Shown piece after piece: positions 1-12,551 of a stretch of 64,000 nucleotides of DNA. The DNA comes from Acanthochlamys bracteata (Eukaryota > Streptophyta > Magnoliopsida > Pandanales > Velloziaceae), in NCBI GenBank assembly GCA_019914995.1, contig CM034129.1:6771725-6835724 (forward strand), written 5' to 3'. Position 1 is the first letter of the stretch, and each line of letters opens with the position of its first letter. The notes beneath the pieces were generated by a model, which saw only the letters and a list, made by a program, of their open reading frames with translations, searched no databases and was not told the DNA's origin. The translations under genes were made by a program, and so were the position numbers.

Positions 1-1012
1 AGTGCTAATTTTGTCTCTTGCTCATTCAACATCAAGTGTAGTTGGCTAAGATTTGTTAGAGGACATAGTAAAGTCTTTCTGAAAGCTCATGTAAAAGAAT
101 AGAAAATTGTTCTTCCCAGTTGCGCATTCACTGACATGCACTTTATCATGCTTTCCATGCTTTTATATAATTTCCAGCTTTTCGGTAGTTTTCCAAATAT
201 GATTACAAAATGATCTTATGTTATTGATCTTATCCACTTCAATCTGCAGTTCTCTATGTCTATAGAAAAGGCGTACTTTGGATATGGTGGATTCTAACTT
301 TGTAATTCATCTTTTATGTTTCCTCTTAGATACTCGGCATCTTCTTTGTATATGTGACTAATAACACTGCTATTTTTACTTAAATTAACTCTGATCACAT
401 AAGTTGTCATACCACACTGCAACAAAAAATTCTGCTGCTTGCAACTATTTGATTTTTACTTCCACTTGGCCATGTTAAGTTCAGTATGAGTGAAACATAG
501 GTGTCTGTCTTGCAAAGGTGATTCTAAATTTAGGATTTTGTTGAAATAAATTGTTTGGGTCTTTGTTTAGTAAGCAGTAGGTTCTTGTGACACTTTTCTA
601 TTGTTTGGGCCTCTGAAATTGTTGCTTTAATCTTCTTTACTGGTGCATCTGAAAAATAGCAATGATGATTGCATTCTCTTTGCAGATGTGGGAGTAGATT
701 GCTTTAGATATTCTTTTGCCCTTCCACCTATCGGTTTTTCTTCCACTCCTAATTTTGTAAGATTTCGGTGAATACAAATTAGTTGATAGTCTTGGTGATT
801 TTTATCCAATTTTTTTTTTCTTTTGCATAACAAAGTCTTATTTGGCAGCATCTTTGGCTTAAGGGAAATTAGAGAACGTAGGAGGCTTGATTCAATGTTC
901 GGTAGTAATTATGCAGTTGCAAGTGGATTTATTATCTAATACGACTTTGTGCAAGACATTCACATTATTGATGGCCTCTACTCATAAATAGAGGTTTAGA
1001 GAAAGGTGCGTC
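1..1012 (-). repeat. Inverted partial unit of the 2.4-kb tandem array
   Basis: Read on the minus strand, this segment matches the right half of the array units that follow. For example, the stretch at 1-60 is the reverse complement of the block at 2740-2800, and the stretch around 840-1010 is the reverse complement of the block near 4140-4330. Orientation flips at about 1012, where the text jumps into the block that begins later units (CTTCTGTAGTAACA). The left edge is cut by the window, so the full length of the inverted arm is unknown. Confidence 0.85.
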
Positions 1013-3420
1013 CTCCTTCTGTAGTAACATACGATCTGCTCAATTACCTGTGAAGTGTAGATTTCAATAACTAGATATAAACAAAACAAATAATAAGTAA
1101 AATAACTAGTCGATAGGGAGATACATAGGAGGACATACAGTAAATAATAATTTATATCCAATAAACAAGTGATCAAGGAGATCACTCACTGCCTTACGTG
1201 GAACTTTAAATGTAAGCTATTAAAGATCCTTCCAGAAATATAGCAGAATCAAAATCAAAAATAATGCACCGACAGAAGAAGTGTGCAGTAGCGTGAGTGT
1301 AAAGGCCTGGTCTAAATCCAAACCTTGAGGTAGGCCATAGAAGAAAAATCTTCAACAATCAGCATATGTATGAAAAAAAGAATATAGTCAATAACAACCT
1401 GAAGGCAATTCTAAACTATATGACAGAATCTAAGTATGCAACACATAAACAAACACAATTGAATTTAGCAAATAATTGAACAAGTGTCACCATCTGGATG
1501 CAACTTCCTCTAAACCTCTGACTTCGAAAATAAACCGTTACAATTGTCAAAGTTTGCCAAATTGATGCAGGACAGATACAAAATTGAAAATAACAAATAA
1601 TTGAATAAATCTCACATTCGAATGCAGCTTTCTACCAACCTCTGATTATAATTACAGGCAATCCAGAATGTCAATATCTCATACGTCTGTAACATAGAAA
1701 ACAATCAAAGTTGAAAAAACACAAACAAATAAACAAGTCTCACCATATGGATCCAACTTCCTCTAAATCTCTGGTTATGTATAGAGGCCATCCAGAATGT
1801 GAATATCTTGGACATAGTCGTATCAGGTAATATATCTGCTTGCAACTGCATAATTACTACCGAACTTTCAATCGAGCCTCCTAAGTTCACGAAGTTCACC
1901 TAAATCTAAAGATGCTACCAAGTAAGCATGTGCCTTGCAAAAGAAAAAAAAAATTGTATAAAAATCACCAAGACTACGTATCAACTGAATTTTATTCACC
2001 GAAACAATACAAAATTAAGAGTAGAAGAAAAACTGATAGGTGGAAGGGCAAAACAATATCTGCTATTTTTCAACCACCACTGCTATTTTTCAGATGCACC
2101 GTTGAAGAAGATTAAAGCAATAATTTCAAAGGAGCAATACTAAATTCTCTAGCTAAGGATTAAGGAATTACCTGACATAAGTAGGAAAACAGTTTTCCAG
2201 ATCCCAATGTTTCTCTACTTACTAAATAAAGACCCAAACAATTTATTTTAACAAAATTACAGATTCAGAAACACCTTGCAAAACAGACACCTATGTTTCA
2301 CTCATACTGAAATTAACATGCCCAAGTTGAAGGAAAAAGTAAATAGTTGCAAGCAGCAGAATTTTTTGTTGCAGTGTGGTAAAAAAACTTATCTGATTGA
2401 AGTTAACTTAAGTAAAACTAATAGTGTTCTTAGTCACATATACAGAGAAGATGCCGAGTATCTAAGAGGAAACATAAAAGATGAACTACAAAGTTAGAAT
2501 CCATCATATCAAAAGTACGCCTTTTCTATAGACATAGAGAACTACAGATTGAAGTAGGAAAGATCAATAACATAAGATTATTTTGTAATCATTTTTGGAA
2601 AACTACCGAAAAGCTGGAAATTAGATAAGACATGGGAGCATGATAAAGTGCATGTCAGTGAATGCGCAATTGAAATGAAAGAACAACTTTCTTTTCTTTT
2701 ACATGAGCTTTCAGAAACACTTTACTATGTCATCTAACAAGAGTTATTCTAGCCAACTACACTTGATGTTGAATGAGCAAGAGACACAATTAGCACTATT
2801 AGTTACTTTAAGTTGTAGGCAATTTATCCTTCTCAATTGTAAAGTTATGAAATTAAATACGAAGGTCTCTTGTTCGAACCTGAAGCCATAGTAGATTCGT
2901 AGTGATGGAATCGCAGCGAAGACAACATCTAAGGATTAAGCCCTAACCTGCAGAGGACCTGTGAAGGTCAGTAGGACATTCAAATTACACTGATCAAAAT
3001 AAAAGAAATGAGACACACTTTATCACAAGACAAAACTCAATGTTGAATTCTAGTAAATGGGTATGGACATTACCATTGAAAAGCAGGAAAAGACATTGGA
3101 TGCACAGGTTCCATACAGTGCATTGCGAAATAGAAACACCTCTGCAAGAGATATAAAATGCCTTCCCTTACTGCAGAAAAGGACGCAAATAAATAAAAGA
3201 AGATATAAGAAAATCACCTGAAGAGAACAATTAGGATGGATTAGCAAATGCAATCCTTTATACCTAATCAGAAGTGTGAACACTGAAAAGTGAATCAATC
3301 TCATGCATACATTTCAAGGAAGAGAATGTAAAATCATGACAATACAATAACAATTATTAAATTTACTTCAAAAAGGAAGACAGATAAATGAGGAGAAAAC
3401 CTCGCTGAGTGCTACAGAGG
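1013..3420 (+). repeat. Tandem array unit A (about 2.4 kb)
   Basis: First direct unit. It starts at the anchor CTTCTGTAGTAACA and runs to the same anchor at about 3427. Inside it are three related sub-blocks of about 150 bases (about 1490-1560, 1610-1680, 1735-1810), each ending like a splice donor on the minus strand (GGTGAGACTTG or GGTGACACTTG). After these come a block with poly-A-like runs and a short conserved reading frame near 2850-2990. Units differ by scattered substitutions and small indels, so the duplication is not recent. No long open frame is present. Confidence 0.85.
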
Positions 3421-5811
3421 TTATCCCTTCTGTAGTAACACCCGATTTGGTCAATTGCTTGTGAAGTGCAGACTTCAAAAACTAGATATAAACAAACCAA
3501 ATAATCGGTAAATTAACTAGTGGATTGGTAGATACGTCGGAGGACATACAGTAAATAATAATTTATATCCAATAAACAAGTGATCAAGGAGACAACGCAC
3601 TGCCTTACAAGCAACTTTAAAATGTAAGCTATAAAGATCCATACATAAATATAGCATGATCAAAATCACCAATAATGCACCGGCAGAAGAACTGAACCAG
3701 TAGCGAGAGTGTAAAAGGGCCTGCTCTAAATCCAAACCTTGAGGTAGGCCATAGAAGAAAATCTTCAAGAAGTCAGCATATCTATGAGAAAATGAATGTA
3801 GTTAGTAACAACCTGTAAAGAATTTAAAACCATAAGACAGAATCTAAGTATGCAACACACAAACAACTACAACTGAATATAGCAAATAATTGAACAAGTG
3901 TCACAATCTTGATGCAACTTCCTCTAAACCTCTAATTTTGAAAATGAACCGTTACAAATGTGAAAGTTTGCCAAATGGATGCACCACAGATGCAAAACTG
4001 AAAATTACAAATAATTGAATAAATCTAACATTCAAATGCAGCTTTCCCTCAACCTCTGATTATAAATTCGGGCAATCCAGAATGTCAATGTCTCATACGT
4101 ACGTAGCATAGAAAAAGTCAAAATTGAAAAAACACAAACAAATAAACAAGTTTCGCCATACGGACGCAACCTTCTCTGAACCTTTGTTTATGAATAGAGG
4201 CCATCCAGAATGTGAATGACTTGCATATAGTCGTATCAGATAATAAATCCGCTTGCAATTGCATAATTATTGCCGAATGTTGAATCGAGCCTCCTAAGTT
4301 CTCCAAGTTCCCCTAAAGCCAAAGATGCTACCAAGCAAGCCTGTGCCATTCAAAATAAAATAAAATATGGATAAAGATCACCAAGATTATCAACTGAATT
4401 GTTTCACCGAAATTTTACAAAATTAGGAGTGGAAGAAAAATGATAGGTGGAAGGGCAAAAGAACATCTAAAGCAATCTACTCCCATGTCTGTAAAGAGAA
4501 TGCAATCACCATTGCTATTATTCAGATGTACCAGTAAAGAAGATAAATCAACAGTTTCAAAGTAGTAATGCTTAAATCTCTACCTAACGATTAAGGAATT
4601 GCCTGACATAATGAGGTAATAGTTTTCGAGGTCCTATTGTTTCCCTGTAAAACAGGTAATTGTCACAAGAACCTACTGCTTATTAAACAACGACCCAAAC
4701 AACTTATTTTAAGAAAATCCCAAATTTAGAAACACCTTTGCAACACACATACCTATGTTTCACTCATACTGAAATTAACATGGCCAAGTGGGTAAAAAGC
4801 AAAATAGCTGCAAGCAGCAGAATTTTTTGTTGCAACGTGCTATGCAAAACTTATGTGATTAGAGTTACGTTAAGTAAAATTAGCAGTGTAATTAGTCACA
4901 TACACAGAGAAGATGCCGGGTATCTAAGAGGAAACATAAAAGTTGAATTACAGAGTTAGAATCCTTCATATCCAAAGTACGCCTTTTCTATAGACAGAGA
5001 ACTACAGATTGAAGTGGGGAAGATCAACAAAATAAGATCATTTTGTAATCATTTTTTGAAAACTACCGAAAGCTGGAAATTAGATAAAAGCATGTGAGTA
5101 GGATAAAGCACATGTCAGTGAATGCGCAACTGAAATGGAAGAACAATTTTCATTTCTTTTACATGAGCTTTCAGAAACACTTTATTTTGTCATCAAACAA
5201 GCCTTATTCTAGCCAACTATCACTTGATGTTAAACGAGCAGGTGACAGATATCAACTTTATCCTTCTCGATTGTAAAGTTATGAAATTAAATAGAAAGGT
5301 GTCTTGTTCGAACATGAGGCCATAGTAGATTGATTAGTGATGGAATCGCAGCGAAGACAACATCTAAAGCTTAAGCCCCAAACTATGGAGGACTTGCGAG
5401 AATCACACTTTATCACAAGACAAAACTCAATGTTGAATTCTAGTAAATGAGTGTGGACATTACCATGGAACACCAGAAAAAGACGCTAGGTGCATAGGTT
5501 CCATACAGTGTATTGCAAAACAGAACCTCTGCAAGAGGGACAAAATATATTTCCTTGCTGCGGAAGTGAACGCAAATAAATAGAAGAACAGATAAGAAAC
5601 ACACCTGAAGAGAACAACTAGCATGGACTAGCAAATGCAATCCTTTATACATAATCAGAAGACTGAAGGCTGAAAAAGTGGAATCAATCTCATGCATACA
5701 TTTCAAGAAAGAGAATGTAAAATCATATCAATACAATAAAAAATTATTAAATTTACTTCAAAAAGGAAAACAGATAAATGAGGAGAAAACCTCGCTGAGT
5801 GCTTCAGAGGT
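3421..5811 (+). repeat. Tandem array unit B (about 2.4 kb)
   Basis: Second direct unit, about 2,390 bases, collinear with unit A from the CTTCTGTAGTAACA anchor onward. The same three sub-blocks, the same minus-strand exon-like block (4118-4306) and the same right-hand block (5160-5700) are recognisable by eye throughout. The right part has lost a stretch near 5400 compared with the other units, which removes part of the conserved short frame. Confidence 0.85.
4118..4306 (-). other. Exon-like conserved block on the minus strand of the array
   Basis: On the minus strand this block reads as a peptide beginning MENLGGSIQHSAIIMQLQAD and ending near a GGCGAAACTTG or GGTGAGACTTG donor-like site. 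It recurs in each unit (1705-1899, 6420-6600, 9481-9705) and, inverted, near 850-1010. Different copies are open in different frames, so I cannot tell which frame was ever coding. Repeated donor-like sites on this strand suggest the array may descend from a minus-strand, intron-rich gene. This is inference only. Confidence 0.3.
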
Positions 5812-7496
5812 TATTCCTTCTGTAGTAACACCCAATCTGATCAACTATCTGTGAAGTGCAGACTTTAATAACTATAAATAAACAAACCAAATAATATGTA
5901 AAATAACTAGTCGATAAGGAGATACGTAGGAGGAAATACAGTAAATAATAATTTATCTCGAATAAACAAGTGATCAAGGAGTCCATTCACTTCCTTACAA
6001 GGAACTTCAAAATGTAAGCTATTAAAGATCCTCTAGAAATATAATAGGATCAAAATCACCAATAATGCACAGGCTGAAGAAGTGAAGCAGTAGCGAGGTG
6101 TAAAGGACTGGTCTAAATTCAAGCCTTGAGGTAGGCCATAGAAGAAAATCTTCAACAGTCAGCATACGTATGAGAAATTGAATATAGTCAGTAACAACCT
6201 GCAGCATCTAAGTATGCAACACACATAGAAACACAACTGAATATAGCAAATAATTGAATATATACAGCACAAATACAAAACTGAAAATAACAAATAATTG
6301 AATAAATCTCACATTCGGGTGTAGTTTTCTCTCATCCTCTGATTATAAATATAGGCAATCTGGAATGTCAGTATCTCATACGTATGTAACACAGAAAACA
6401 ATCAAAATTGAAAAAACACAGACAAATAAACAAGTCTCACCATATGGATGCAACTTTGTCTAAATCTCTGGTTATGAATAAAAGCCATCCAGAATTGAAT
6501 GTGTTGCACATAGTCGTATCAGATAATAAATCTGCTTGCAATTGTATAGTTACTACCGCAGTTTGAATCGAGCCTCCTAAGTTCACGAAGTTCACCTAAA
6601 TCCAAAGATGCTACCTACCAAGTAACTGTGCCATGCAAAAGAACAAAAATTTGGATAAAAATCACCTAGACTACGTATCAACTGAATTTTATTCACCGAA
6701 ACCTTACAAAATTAGGAGTGGAAGAAAAACTGATAAGTGGAAGGGCAAAAGAATATCTAAAGCAATCTACTCCCACATCTGAAAAGAGAATGCAACCACC
6801 ACTGCTATTTTTCAGATGCACCGTTAAAGAAGATTAAAGCAACAATTTCAAAAGAGCAATACTAAATTCTCTAGCTAAAGATTAAAGAATTATCTGACAT
6901 AAGGAGGAAAACAGTTTTCCAGGTCTCACTGTTTCTCTTCAAAATAGAAAAGTGTGACAAGACTTGCTGCTTACTAAACAAAGACACAAACAATTTAATT
7001 TAACAAAATCCCAAATTTAGAAACACCTTTGCAAGATAGACACCTATGTTTCACTCTTACTGAAATTAACATGGCCAAGTTGAAGTACAAATGCAAATAG
7101 TTGCAAGCAGCAAAATTTTTTGTTGAAGTGTGGTATGAAAGCTTATGTTTTGATCAGAGTTAATTTAAGTAAAAATAGCAGCGTTATTAGTCACATACAC
7201 AGAGAAGATGTCGAGTATCTAAGAGGAAACATAAAAGATGAATTACAAAGTTAGAATCTATCACATCCAAAGTACGCCTTTTCCATAGACATCGAGAACT
7301 ACAGATTGAAGTGGATAAGATCAATAACATAAGATCATTTTGTAATCATTCTTGGAAAACTACCGAAAAGCTAGAAATTAGATAAAAGCATGGGAGCATG
7401 ATAAAGTGCATGTCAGTGAATGCGCAACTGAAATGGAAGAACAATTTTCTTTTCTTTTATATGAGCTTTCAGAAACACTTTACTATGTCCTTTAAC

Positions 7497-8770
7497 AAGC
7501 CTTATTCTAGCCAACTACACTTGATGTTGAATGAGCAAGAGCCAAAAATTAGCACTATTAGTTACTTTAACTTGTAGGTTATGTCAAGTTTCTGTTCTCA
7601 ATTGAAAAGTTATGAAATTAAATTGGGAGATGTCTTGTTCGAAGCTGAAGCCACAGCAGATTGCTTAGTGATGGAATCGCAGCGAAGACAACATCTAAAG
7701 CTTAAGCCCCAACCTGCAAACGATCTGCGAGGATCACTAGGATATTCAATTTACAATGATTAAAATAAAAAAAATGAGAGACAATTTATCGCAAGATAAA
7801 ACTCAATGTTGAATTCTAGTAAATGGGTGTGGACATTACCATGGAAAAGCAAGAAAAGACATTTTGATGCACAGGTTGCACACATCGTATTGCAAAATAG
7901 AAATACCTCTTCAAGAGGGACAAAATGCCTATCCTTGCTGCAGAAGTGGACGCAAATAAATAGAAGAAAAGATAAGAAACGCACCCGAAGAGAACAACTA
8001 GTATGGACTAGCAAATGCAATCCTTTATACCTAATCAGAAGTGTGAAGGCAGAAAAAGTGGAATCAATCTCATGCATACATTTCAAGGAAGAGAATGTAA
8101 AATCATATCAATACAATAAAAATTATTAAATTTTTATTCTAGCCAACTACACTAGATGTTGAATGAACAAGAGAAAGAATTAGCACTGTTAGTTACTTTA
8201 AGTTGCAGGTTATGTCAAGTTACCCTTCTCAATTGGAAAGTTATGAATTTAAATATGAAGATGTCTTGTTCGAACCTGAAGCCATAGCAGATTGCTTAGT
8301 GATGGAATCGCAACGAAGACAACATCTAAAGTTTAAGCCCCAACCTGCAAAGGACCTGCGAGAATCACTAGGATATTCAATTTACAATGATCAAAATTAA
8401 AAAAATGAGACACTTTTATCACAAGACAAAACTCAATGTTGAACTCTAGTAAATGGGTGTGGACATTACCATGGAAAAGCAGGAAAAGAGACTGGATGCA
8501 CAGGTTCCCTACAGTGTATTGTAAAACAGAACCTCCGCAAGAGGGACAAAATACATTTGCTTGCTGCACAAATGGACACAAACAAAAAGAAGAACAGATA
8601 AGAAACGCACGTGAAGAGAACAACTAGAATGGGCTAGCACATGCAATCCTTTATACCAAATTAGAAATGTGAAGGCTGAAAAAAGTGTAATCAATCTCAT
8701 GCATACATTTCAAGGAAGAGAATGTAAAATCATATCAATACATTAAAAGGTTATTAAATTTAATTCAAAA
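7497..8770 (+). repeat. Head-to-tail duplication of about 640 bases inside unit C
   Basis: The block starting TTATTCTAGCCAACTACACT occurs at about 7501 and again at about 8140. Both copies continue in parallel through the short conserved frame, the GTGTGGACATTACCATGG block and the CATACATTTCAAGGAAGAGA block. The two copies differ at many positions, so the duplication is old or has been shuffled among units by unequal exchange. Confidence 0.82.
8203..8400 (+). other. Conserved short reading frame in the array (unknown protein piece)
   Basis: About 60 codons translate to a hydrophilic peptide with the core DVLFEPEAIADCLVMESQRR followed by a KPQPAKDLRESLGY-like tail. The same frame is open with similar wording at 7581-7763 and 10,714-10,917, and is recognisable near 2850-2990. 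Each copy follows a pyrimidine-poor stretch ending in TGTAGGTTATGTCA or GCAGGTTATGTCA, which could be an old 3' splice site. I do not recognise the family. It could be a former exon of a duplicated gene, or chance conservation in a young repeat. Nothing here shows that it is expressed. Confidence 0.4.
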
Positions 8771-8818
8771 AGGAAAGTAGATAAATGAGGACAAAACCTC
8801 ACTGAGAGCTTTAGAGGT

Positions 8819-10921
8819 TATCCCTTGTTGTAGTAACACACGATCTGATCAATTACCTGTGAAAATACAAACTTCAATAACTAGATATACACAAACCAAA
8901 TAATAAGTAAAAATAATTAGTCGATCTGGAGATACCTAGGAGGACATACAGTACAAAATAATTTATATCCATAAACAAGTGATCAAGGAGACCACTCACT
9001 ACCTTATAAGGAACTCCAAAATGTAAGCTATTAAAGATCCTTCTAGAAATATAGCAGGATCAAAATCACCAATCATGCACCGGCAAAAGAAGTGAAGCAG
9101 TAGTGAGAGTGTAAAGGCTTGGTCTAAATCCAAACCTTGAGGTAGGCCATAGAAGAAAATCTTCAACAGTTAGCATACGTATGAGAAAATGAATGTAGTT
9201 AGTAACAACCTACACAGAACTCCAAAGCATAAGACAGAATCTAAGTACGCAACACACACACAAACAGAATGAATATAGCAAATAATTGAACGACTGTCAC
9301 TGTATGGATGCAACTTCCTCTAAACCTGCGATTTTGAAAATGAACCATTGCAAATGTAAAAGTATCTCATATGAATGCAGCACATATGCAAAACTGAAAA
9401 TAACAAATAATTGAACAAATCTCATATTTGGATGCAGCTTTCTCTGAACCTCTAATTATAAATACGGGCAATCCAGAATGTCAATGTCTCATACGTATGT
9501 AACACAGAACAATCAAAACTGAAAGCACAAACAAATAAACAAGTCTCACCATTTGGACGCATTTTTTTCTAAACCTCTGGCTATGAATAGAGGCCAACCA
9601 GAATGTGAATGACTTGCACATAGTCATATCAAATAATAAATCCGCTTGCAGCTGCATAATTACTACTGAAAGTTGAATCGAGCCTCCTAAGTTCACCAAG
9701 TTCACCTTAAGCCAACGATGCTACCAAGTGAGCCTGTGCCTTGCAAAAGAAAAAAATTTTTTGGATAAAAACCACAAAGACTACCTATCAAATGAGTTGT
9801 ATTCACCGAAATCTTACAAATTTAGGAGTGAAGAAGAACCGATAGGTGGAAGGGCAAAAGAATATCTAAAGTAATATACTCCCACATCTGCATAGAGAAT
9901 GCAACCACCACTTTTATTTTTCAGATGCACCTTTAAAGAAGATTAAAGCAACAATTTTAGAGGAGCAATACTTAAATCTCTAACTAAAGATTAAGGAATT
10001 ACCTGACATAAGGAGGAAAACAGATTTTCAAGTCCCACTATTTTTCTGCAAAATAGAAAAGTGTCACAAGAATCTACTTCTTACTAAACAAAGACCCGAA
10101 CATTTTATTTTAACATAATCGCAAATTCAGAGACAACCTTGCAAGACAGACACCTATGCTCCCCTCATACTGAAATTAACATGGCCAAGTCGATGTAAAA
10201 TCAAATAGTTGCAAGCAGCAGAGTATTTATTGAAGTGTGCTATTCAAACTTATGTGATAAGAGTCACCTTAAGAAAAAATAGCAGTGTTTTTTAGTCATA
10301 TATTAGAGACGATGCTGTATCCAAGAGGAAACAAAAAGGATGAATTACAGCGTTAGAATCCATCATATCCAAAGTACGCCTTTTCTATAGACATAGACAA
10401 GTACATATTGAAGTAAGGAACATCAATAAAATAAGATCATTTTGTAATCATTTTTAGAAAACCACTGAAAATTTGGAAGGTAGATAAAAGCATGGGAGCA
10501 GGATAAAGTGCATGTTAGTGAATGCGGAACTGAAATGGAAGTACAATTTTCATTTCATTTACATGAGCTTTCAGAAACGCATTACTATGTCATCAAACAA
10601 GACTTATTCTAGCCAAACTACACTTGATGTTGAATTAGCAAAAGACAGAATTAACACTATTAGTTACTCTAAATTGTAGGTTATGTCAATTTATCCTTCT
10701 CAATTGGAAAGTTATGAAATTAAAAAAGGAAGATGTCTTGTTGGAACCTGAAGCCATAGCAAATTGGCTGGTGATGAAACTACAGCGAAGACAATATCTA
10801 AGGCTTAAACCCCAACCTTCAGAGGACCTGCGAGGATCAATAGGATATTCAAGTTACAATGATCAAAATAAAAAAAATGAGACATACTTTATCACAAGAC
10901 AAAACTCAATGTTGAATTCTA
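8819..10921 (+). repeat. Tandem array unit D, truncated on the right
   Basis: Fourth direct unit, about 2.1 kb. It follows the other units closely until the phrase AAACTCAATGTTGAATTCTA near 10,905-10,920. It then breaks abruptly into unrelated CAACA-rich sequence. This marks the right border of the array. Confidence 0.83.
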
Positions 10922-12370
10922 CAATAAGAAATCTACAAAAACACAACACAACACAGTCTTGTTTACCAATCACGCATAGCTTCAACACAACACAACACAT
11001 ATTCAAGAGAATGCAGCAAACAACACAACACTGTCTTTACAACACATATTCAAAAAAGTTCCGCACAAAACTTGTCTTTACAACAAACAACACAACACCG
11101 TGCTCACGATGTCACAGGAACACAAGCTACTGAAAGATAACTAAGGCTCTTTGCAGCAGTTATTGTAGAAGCAATAGCAGCTGCAATCATCCTTTCTACC
11201 TGAACAATTCAGCAGAAGTTTCCTACATGCTCTTCTTCTTTTCGTGACAGACTCACCAAATTTCATCAAATCTCAAACACCTACAAGCACAAACTCATCA
11301 AATTTCATATTCAAGAGAATGCAAAAGAAAGAGCCAATGTAGAGCTTCAACCATGTTGCTGCTACTTTAGGCCCAAAGCTGCTGCTTCATCATTTGCTTC
11401 TTACCTGAAAATTTCAGCGGAAACTTCCTATATTTAAATCAGATAAGAACATGCATTGTAACTTCAGCAGTTAAATCGAGCAGAAACTCAACATTGTAAC
11501 ATGCATTGCCTCCTACCCAATGCATTGTAACTTCACAGCCACATTTCAGCAGAAGCTTCGTACAGTCTAATCCAACTAAAACATGCACTGTAAAGAGCAT
11601 TGGAGGAAAAAAACACAATAATCGAGCTTCCACAATTAAATCGAACAACAACATACCAAAAGACAGAGCCGAAATTCACCACCTGAAAAAAAAACGAAAT
11701 ATTTTAGAAAAATTCGAAACCATAATCTTTCTAGTGAAGATTTATTTTGGGCTGAAAAGCAATCATTCTTACTCAAACACAGTAAAAAATTGTCACCCGC
11801 GGGTTTACCGAAAAAGTTAAAAAATTTCAAAAAAATTTGATCTTCGACTAAAGATCGAAATAGAATCCCACCATAATAGTTTTCTTTTGAAAAGATTCTC
11901 AAATTTGGAAAAAAATAGTAGAGAAGAGAGAAGAATAGAATACCTCCTTCCCGTCGTCAATTTTCGACGACCATCGTCGGAGGCGAAAACCGACGCCTCG
12001 CTCGCGGTCCCCAGGTGCGTGAGCGAATTTTTGCTCGGCGGCGCAAGGTCAGGAAAAGGAAATGAAAAAATGAGAAGAATTGAGGAGGGAGCCGTCGAAC
12101 TTCACCGATCGGGAGAGAACGAGAGAAAGACGAGCGAAGAAGGAAGAAATAAAGAAAAAGAAAAAACAGAAAAAGAAAAACAACAGAACAGATCCAGTAA
12201 ATAGGGCAGCAATTTTTATTTCTACCCCTGTACATTGATTTTGTAATGTGTTCAGCGAGTTTTGCTGAACCAATCTTGACCGTCGGATCAAGCGATCCAA
12301 CGGCCGCGATTTGGAGTGCCCAGGTGCCCCAAGCAGTTGGGGTGCCCATAACTGCTCCCATTAACTAATA
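10922..12370. other. CAACA-rich to GC-rich block ending in stacked hairpins, no gene recognised
   Basis: Immediately right of the array the sequence is rich in CAACA words (10,922-11,120), then becomes mixed. From 11,940 to 12,350 it is clearly GC-richer than its surroundings. It looks like the promoter or 5' end of something read on the minus strand, but no protein family is recognisable. Near the right edge lie several short inverted repeats (see the entry at 12,250-12,355). Open frames on both strands here are compositional. Confidence 0.5.
12250..12355. repeat. Cluster of four short hairpins
   Basis: Four inverted repeats lie in about 100 bases. GTTCAGC pairs with GCTGAAC (12,250-12,270). 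CCGTCGGATC pairs with GATCCAACGG with one mismatch (12,280-12,303). CCCCAA pairs with TTGGGG (12,327-12,342). GCAGTT pairs with AACTGC (12,333-12,355). The block is followed by CTAAT at 12,365-12,369. A 3' hairpin plus CTRR-T is the usual Helitron end, but the spacing here is longer than usual and no TC start is seen, so that reading is weak. Confidence 0.5.
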
Positions 12371-12551
12371 TTATATATATATATATTATTTTAATTTCTT
12401 CTAATTTAGTGAATAAACAAATAGTTTCAGATGAAATATCGTCATTGTGCATCGTTTTAACTGAAATCAAGAAATACTCTACCAATTGTGAGTTGCATAC
12501 TAGTTGAAAGCATACAATAAATATAAGTTATGGAAACTATAGCTCGTTATA

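Larger units (their letters stand above)
5812..8818 (+). repeat. Tandem array unit C (about 3.0 kb, with an internal duplication)
   Basis: Third direct unit. It is about 600 bases longer than its neighbours because its right end is present twice, at about 7497-8133 and 8137-8770. One of the three sub-blocks near 6240 is shortened. Otherwise the order of blocks is the same as in units A and B. Confidence 0.82.

Noticed and set aside
11957-12361. A 134-codon open frame on the minus strand in the GC-rich block
   Set aside because: It is rich in F, L and R runs that follow base composition, overlaps other frames on both strands, and shows no family motif.
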